Origin: Caulobacter sp. S45
Lineage (GTDB): Bacteria; Pseudomonadota; Alphaproteobacteria; Caulobacterales; Caulobacteraceae
Reading direction: 5' to 3'
NCBI RefSeq assembly: GCF_009765965.1
Contig: NZ_LMUL01000014.1
Coordinates: 1,917,281-1,981,280, forward strand
Length of the DNA: 64,000 nucleotides
The position numbers and the translations under genes are program-made. The notes under the pieces are model-generated. The model did not search any database. It had not been told where the DNA came from and worked only from the letters and a program-made list of their open reading frames with translations. Positions 63,696 to 64,000 of the stretch are shown one piece after another. Numbering within the stretch: position 1 is the stretch's first letter; each line of letters begins with the position of its first letter.

Positions 63696-64000
63696 ATGCG
63701 GTACAGCTTCGTCGGGCTTTCCTTAGCCCTGCTGCTGTCGACCCAGGTCGCGAAAGCCCAGGACCCGCTTCCCGCCACCGGCCCGACCGTGGTCAAGACC
63801 GGCGGCGCCGTCCACGCCATGGTCGCCGCCGCCAATCCCCTGGCGGTGCAGGCCGGGGTCAAGGTGTTGAGGGCCGGCGGCAGCGCTGTGGACGCCGCGG
63901 TCGCCGTGCAGGCGGTGCTGGGCCTGGTCGAGCCACAGAGCTCCGGCCTCGGCGGCGGCGCCTTCCTGGTCTATTACGACGCCAAGACTGGGCGCACGAC
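63696..64000 (+). CDS. ggt: Gamma-glutamyltransferase, N-terminal part (gene runs off the window)
   Basis: The ATG at 63696 follows GGAGGAAGG and opens a signal peptide (MRYSFVGLSLALLLSTQVAKAQ). Next comes the N-terminal block of gamma-glutamyltranspeptidases: HAMVAAANPLAVQAGVKVLRAGGSAVDAAVAVQAVLGLVEPQSSGLGGGAFLVYYD. The catalytic Thr of the small subunit lies outside the window, so processing and activity cannot be judged. These periplasmic enzymes cleave or transfer the gamma-glutamyl group of glutathione. With gshB elsewhere in the window this hints at active glutathione turnover, which is inference. Confidence 0.9.
   Translation, partial: MRYSFVGLSLALLLSTQVAKAQDPLPATGPTVVKTGGAVHAMVAAANPLAVQAGVKVLRAGGSAVDAAVAVQAVLGLVEPQSSGLGGGAFLVYYDAKTGRT

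Overview
The window is a compact, high-GC bacterial chromosome segment carrying about 60 protein genes, most of them housekeeping or cell-envelope genes, with short intergenic gaps and many 1-8 base gene overlaps. Gene content points to an alphaproteobacterium of the Caulobacter/Phenylobacterium type (inference). The evidence is a DUF3035/BamF lipoprotein, a tolQ-tolR-tolA-tolB-pal-cpoB-tilS-ftsH-folP gene order, a PseB/PseC (FlmA/FlmB-like) pair, FlgK/FlgL, a stand-alone Lrp-type regulator divergent from a PutA lacking its own DNA-binding domain, and CtrA-like TTAA motifs. I found no rRNA, tRNA, CRISPR array, prophage or insertion sequence.

Layout. 0-3 kb: tail of a PagL-type lipid A deacylase, purA, an FKBP lipoprotein and a Spy/CpxP-like periplasmic protein. 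3-6.4 kb: leftward dapF-mtaB-queG. 6.4-14.1 kb: lpxC, bamD, recN, a rhomboid protease (leftward) and ligA. 14.2-18.4 kb: a tandem pair of DUF2147 secreted proteins, an aminopeptidase P, prmA and a small membrane protein. 18.5-26.4 kb: ileS-lspA, bamF, a MerR regulator, a prolyl oligopeptidase and a GT25 glycosyltransferase. 26.4-29.7 kb: a metal/peroxide-response block (DUF2218, His-rich PadR, oxyR divergent from ahpC-ahpD). 29.7-34.4 kb: suhB, pgsA, flgL, flgK. 34.7-39.5 kb: rsmI-yraN-sirB1-like, gshB, comM. 39.5-41.6 kb: a divergent XRE regulator and soluble hybrid histidine kinase. 41.6-51 kb: leftward tolQRAB-pal-cpoB, tilS, ftsH, folP. 51-55.3 kb: divergent pseB/pseC, then hemW and rdgB. 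55.4-60.6 kb: a DUF2975/XRE pair, a tautomerase, and putR/putA. 60.6-62.1 kb: two unrecognised genes with AT-richer stretches. 62.1-64 kb: uxaC and the start of a gamma-glutamyltransferase.

Taken together, the genes support outer-membrane biogenesis and integrity (lpxC, bamD, bamF, lspA, tol-pal, a PagL-like enzyme), tRNA and ribosome modification (queG, mtaB, tilS, rsmI, prmA), peroxide defence (oxyR-ahpCD) and motility (flgK, flgL, pseB, pseC). The strongest regulatory signals I read directly are an OxyR box at the oxyR start, a cluster of palindromes in front of the PadR gene, a LacI-type operator before uxaC, dyads before putA and the XRE gene, a hairpin that pairs the ribosome-binding site of the orphan gene at 60711, and a 9-bp hairpin ending on the start codon of the MerR gene. 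No complete new multi-gene defence or mobile system is visible. The best candidates for undescribed biology are the 60.6-62.1 kb orphan pair and the RNA and operator structures listed as findings.
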